This document shows, one piece after another, positions 5,992 to 7,276 of a DNA stretch of 7,276 bases. Numbering within the stretch: position 1 is the stretch's first letter; each line of letters starts with the position of its first letter. The notes under the pieces are model-generated. The model ran no database searches. It had not been told where the DNA came from and saw only the letters and a program-made list of their open reading frames with translations. Made by a program: the position numbers and the translations under genes. Source of the stretch: Methanosphaera sp. rholeuAM130 (GTDB lineage: Archaea > Methanobacteriota > Methanobacteria > Methanobacteriales > Methanobacteriaceae); assembly GCA_003266065.1 (NCBI GenBank), contig MUZY01000196.1, positions 6,361 through 13,636 of the forward strand, read 5' to 3'.

Positions 5992-6600
5992 TTTAGGTAA
6001 TATGGAAGTTGATATCCCTGATGCGATTGCGATTTTAAACAGGTCTCCAACTACAAACGGCACCACTCCCATAAACAATAGTTCAGGAATTGTCAATGCT
6101 CGTCCGGAGTTTAGCATTGTATAGTATAAGCCAATTAATCCAGGTACATATATGCATACAAAGTTTGCAACCAGCATGGTGATAACGCTGCCAATGCTTT
6201 TTCTTGCATTTGCGTAGTGATCAAAGACATAACCGATAAAAATGGCTGCAAAGATAAATCCTATGATATATCCTCCACTGGCTTGGAACATAAATGCTAA
6301 TCCATGATTCATATTGGTAAACCATGGCATTCCCACAATACCTAGAATTGTATAAAGTATCATGGAAAATCCTCCCCATTTGCTTCCAAGCAATACTCCC
6401 GCCAACAGCACTGCAAAGGTTTGCAGCGTAATCAATACTGGACTCCAAGGTATTGCAAGTGATACTTGAGCCATAAGGCCGGTAAAGCATGCAAATAAGA
6501 ACGATACTAAAATCATGGTTGTTGTATTGGCGTTGTTTCTCCATGAATACCATGAACTTTGCATTTGCTGTACTTTTTCCTTGTTGATATTTAATTGCAT
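5983..6600 (-). CDS. bioY: BioY biotin transporter substrate-binding component
   Basis: 205-aa BioY, the S component that binds biotin in ECF-type uptake transporters; some solitary BioY proteins transport alone, others share energising EcfA/EcfT (BioMN) units encoded elsewhere, and none of those genes is in this window. Family marks are AIPWSPVLITLQTFAVLLAG (49-68), LLGSKWGGFSMILYTILGIVGMPWF (70-94), FQASGGYIIGF (105-115) and PFVVGDLFK (181-189, with D186 and K189). About six membrane segments fill residues 28-200 and the N-terminal 25 residues are hydrophilic. The start is firmly set by AGGAGG (6613-6608) 7 bases before the ATG. It is the first gene of its minus-strand unit, with its own terminator. 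Presence of bioY suggests biotin scavenging, relevant to biotin-dependent carboxylases such as pyruvate carboxylase. Confidence 0.93.
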   Translation of the reverse strand: MQLNINKEKVQQMQSSWYSWRNNANTTTMILVSFLFACFTGLMAQVSLAIPWSPVLITLQTFAVLLAGVLLGSKWGGFSMILYTILGIVGMPWFTNMNHGLAFMFQASGGYIIGFIFAAIFIGYVFDHYANARKSIGSVITMLVANFVCIYVPGLIGLYYTMLNSGRALTIPELLFMGVVPFVVGDLFKIAIASGISTSILPKEE

Positions 6601-6623
6601 GATATAACCTCCTATTTTTTTAA

Positions 6624-6680
6624 GTTAATTATTTATAATGTTAATTCAGTAAAAAAGTATTCATTTTTTTTATATCTTTA
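6624..6680 (-). promoter_or_regulatory. bioY: probable bioY promoter with two GTTAATT repeats
   Basis: On the minus strand an AAAGATATAAAA stretch (6679-6668) suits a TATA box, giving a transcript start near 6645-6650 and a leader that includes the AGGAGG. GTTAATT occurs as a direct repeat at 6624-6630 and 6640-6646 (plus-strand reading), around and after this start, which is where a repressor would act. A biotin-responsive regulator is possible, but the motif is not one I recognise as a BirA site. Confidence 0.35.
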
Positions 6681-7010
6681 CACTTTTCATACCATTAATA
6701 TATTTCACATAACTACTATTTAGCATTTTATTTTTTTCTTCATCAGGATAATAACTTATCCCTAATTATTCTAAAGTATATCTTAATATTCCGTAAGTCA
6801 TAAATATGCTAATTTGATGGTTTTTAATAGTTTTATGTTAATTGCAGGGGATATGGCTGATTTTTTTTGAATTTCGATACTTCTACGGGTAATCTGTCGT
6901 TTGCTTTTTAAATCCAAATAAACTATATATGCAACTTTAAACATAAATAATATCATATCTAAATTGTATAAATTATACATTTTTTTATTTGATTATGATT
7001 ATTTCATCAT

Positions 7011-7029
7011 TTACTTAATTTTTAAGTAA
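7011..7029. promoter_or_regulatory. TTACTTAA/TTAAGTAA inverted repeat upstream of aIF5A
   Basis: Perfect 8-base arms (7011-7018 and 7022-7029) around TTT. It lies 70-88 bases before the aIF5A start, upstream of the likely promoter, as expected for an operator or activator site; it lacks the T-tract of a terminator. Confidence 0.4.
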
Positions 7030-7030
7030 G

Positions 7031-7048
7031 CATGTTTTATTGGACATG
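7031..7048. promoter_or_regulatory. CATGT-N8-ACATG inverted repeat upstream of aIF5A
   Basis: 5-base arms at 7031-7035 and 7044-7048 separated by 8 bases, immediately beside the inverted repeat at 7011-7029. The candidate TATA element GATATTATTAA (7052-7062) follows directly, so the site could control promoter access. Confidence 0.35.
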
Positions 7049-7098
7049 TAGGATATTATTAATCATAAAAACAGAAATATATTTCGAGGGAATTTTTT

Positions 7099-7276
7099 AT
7101 GGCAACAAAAGTAGTTGAAATTAAAACTTTAAAACAAGGAAAATATTTAGTATTAGGCGGAGAGGCTTCAAAAATTACCAGTATTTCAACATCATCTCCT
7201 GGTAAACACGGTGCAGCAAAAGCACGTATTGAAGCAGTAGGAATTTTTGATAACCAAAAAAGAAGTCTTGTAAAAC
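7099..7276 (+). CDS. eif5A: translation factor aIF5A, 5' part
   Basis: The first 59 codons of archaeal aIF5A, cut by the right edge; the family is about 130 aa, so the C-terminal OB domain is missing here. aIF5A helps ribosomes form peptide bonds at difficult sequences and requires deoxyhypusine or hypusine on one lysine. The N-terminal SH3-like domain reads from VVEIKTLKQGKYLVLGGEASKITS, and the modification loop STSSPGKHGAAKAR contains K36, the residue expected to be modified. No stop or frameshift interrupts the visible part. The start is supported by GAGGG at 7086-7090, 8 bases upstream, and by the normal family N terminus. It is divergent from bioY, with inverted repeats in the region between. 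Confidence 0.95.
   Translation, partial: MATKVVEIKTLKQGKYLVLGGEASKITSISTSSPGKHGAAKARIEAVGIFDNQKRSLVK

Larger units (their letters stand above)
6601..7098. other. divergent intergenic region bioY/aIF5A
   Basis: 498 bases, mostly A/T runs. A somewhat GC-richer patch at about 6842-6905 stands out; a 60-codon minus-strand frame (6798-6980) crosses it but lacks a ribosome site and any family resemblance. Inverted repeats at 7011-7048 lie before the aIF5A gene. No tRNA or other RNA gene recognised. Confidence 0.55.

Noticed and set aside
5757..6050. Minus-strand frame of 97 codons between bioY and the CPBP gene
   Set aside because: It overlaps the ends of two well-supported genes in another frame and crosses the bioY terminator.
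6814..6870. Possible C/D-box sRNA (TGATGG and CTGA on the plus strand)
   Set aside because: The C box is imperfect and there is no internal D'/C' pair or terminal stem.
6798..6980. Minus-strand frame of 60 codons
   Set aside because: No ribosome site, Lys/Ile/Leu-rich composition expected from AT-rich noncoding DNA, no recognised family.

Overview
The window looks like chromosomal DNA of a very AT-rich euryarchaeal methanogen of the order Methanobacteriales, most like Methanosphaera or a close relative. The evidence is the mix of archaeal information genes (Gar1, archaeal-type DnaG primase, XerA-type recombinase, aIF5A with its hypusine site), the archaeal DUF211 family, TATA-box-like promoters and T-tract terminators. 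Genus assignment is inference; no rRNA is present.

Layout. On the minus strand, positions 1-575 hold gar1 and, overlapping its 3' end, a Glu-rich reading frame that has no normal start codon and runs off the left edge. A 548-base AT-rich gap (576-1123) follows. A two-gene minus-strand unit, DUF211 then an RraA-like protein, covers 2125 down to 1124. A divergent intergenic region with several palindromes (2126-2559) separates it from plus-strand dnaG (2560-4047). A hairpin with a T-tract and then xerA (4098-5072) follow dnaG. Convergent to xerA lie a minus-strand CPBP-family membrane protein (5161-5856) and, upstream of it, bioY (5983-6600). A 498-base divergent gap with inverted repeats leads to the 5' part of the aIF5A gene (7099 to the right edge).

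How the genes work together. Gar1, DnaG, XerA and aIF5A are housekeeping functions in rRNA modification, RNA processing or priming, chromosome resolution and translation. BioY suggests biotin uptake. DUF211 and the RraA-like protein are probably co-transcribed but their joint role is unknown. I see no mobile element, CRISPR array, tRNA, rRNA or defence island. The most unusual items are the frame conflict at the end of gar1, the start-site conflict in dnaG, and the palindromes in the two divergent promoter regions. No clearly new system is demonstrated.
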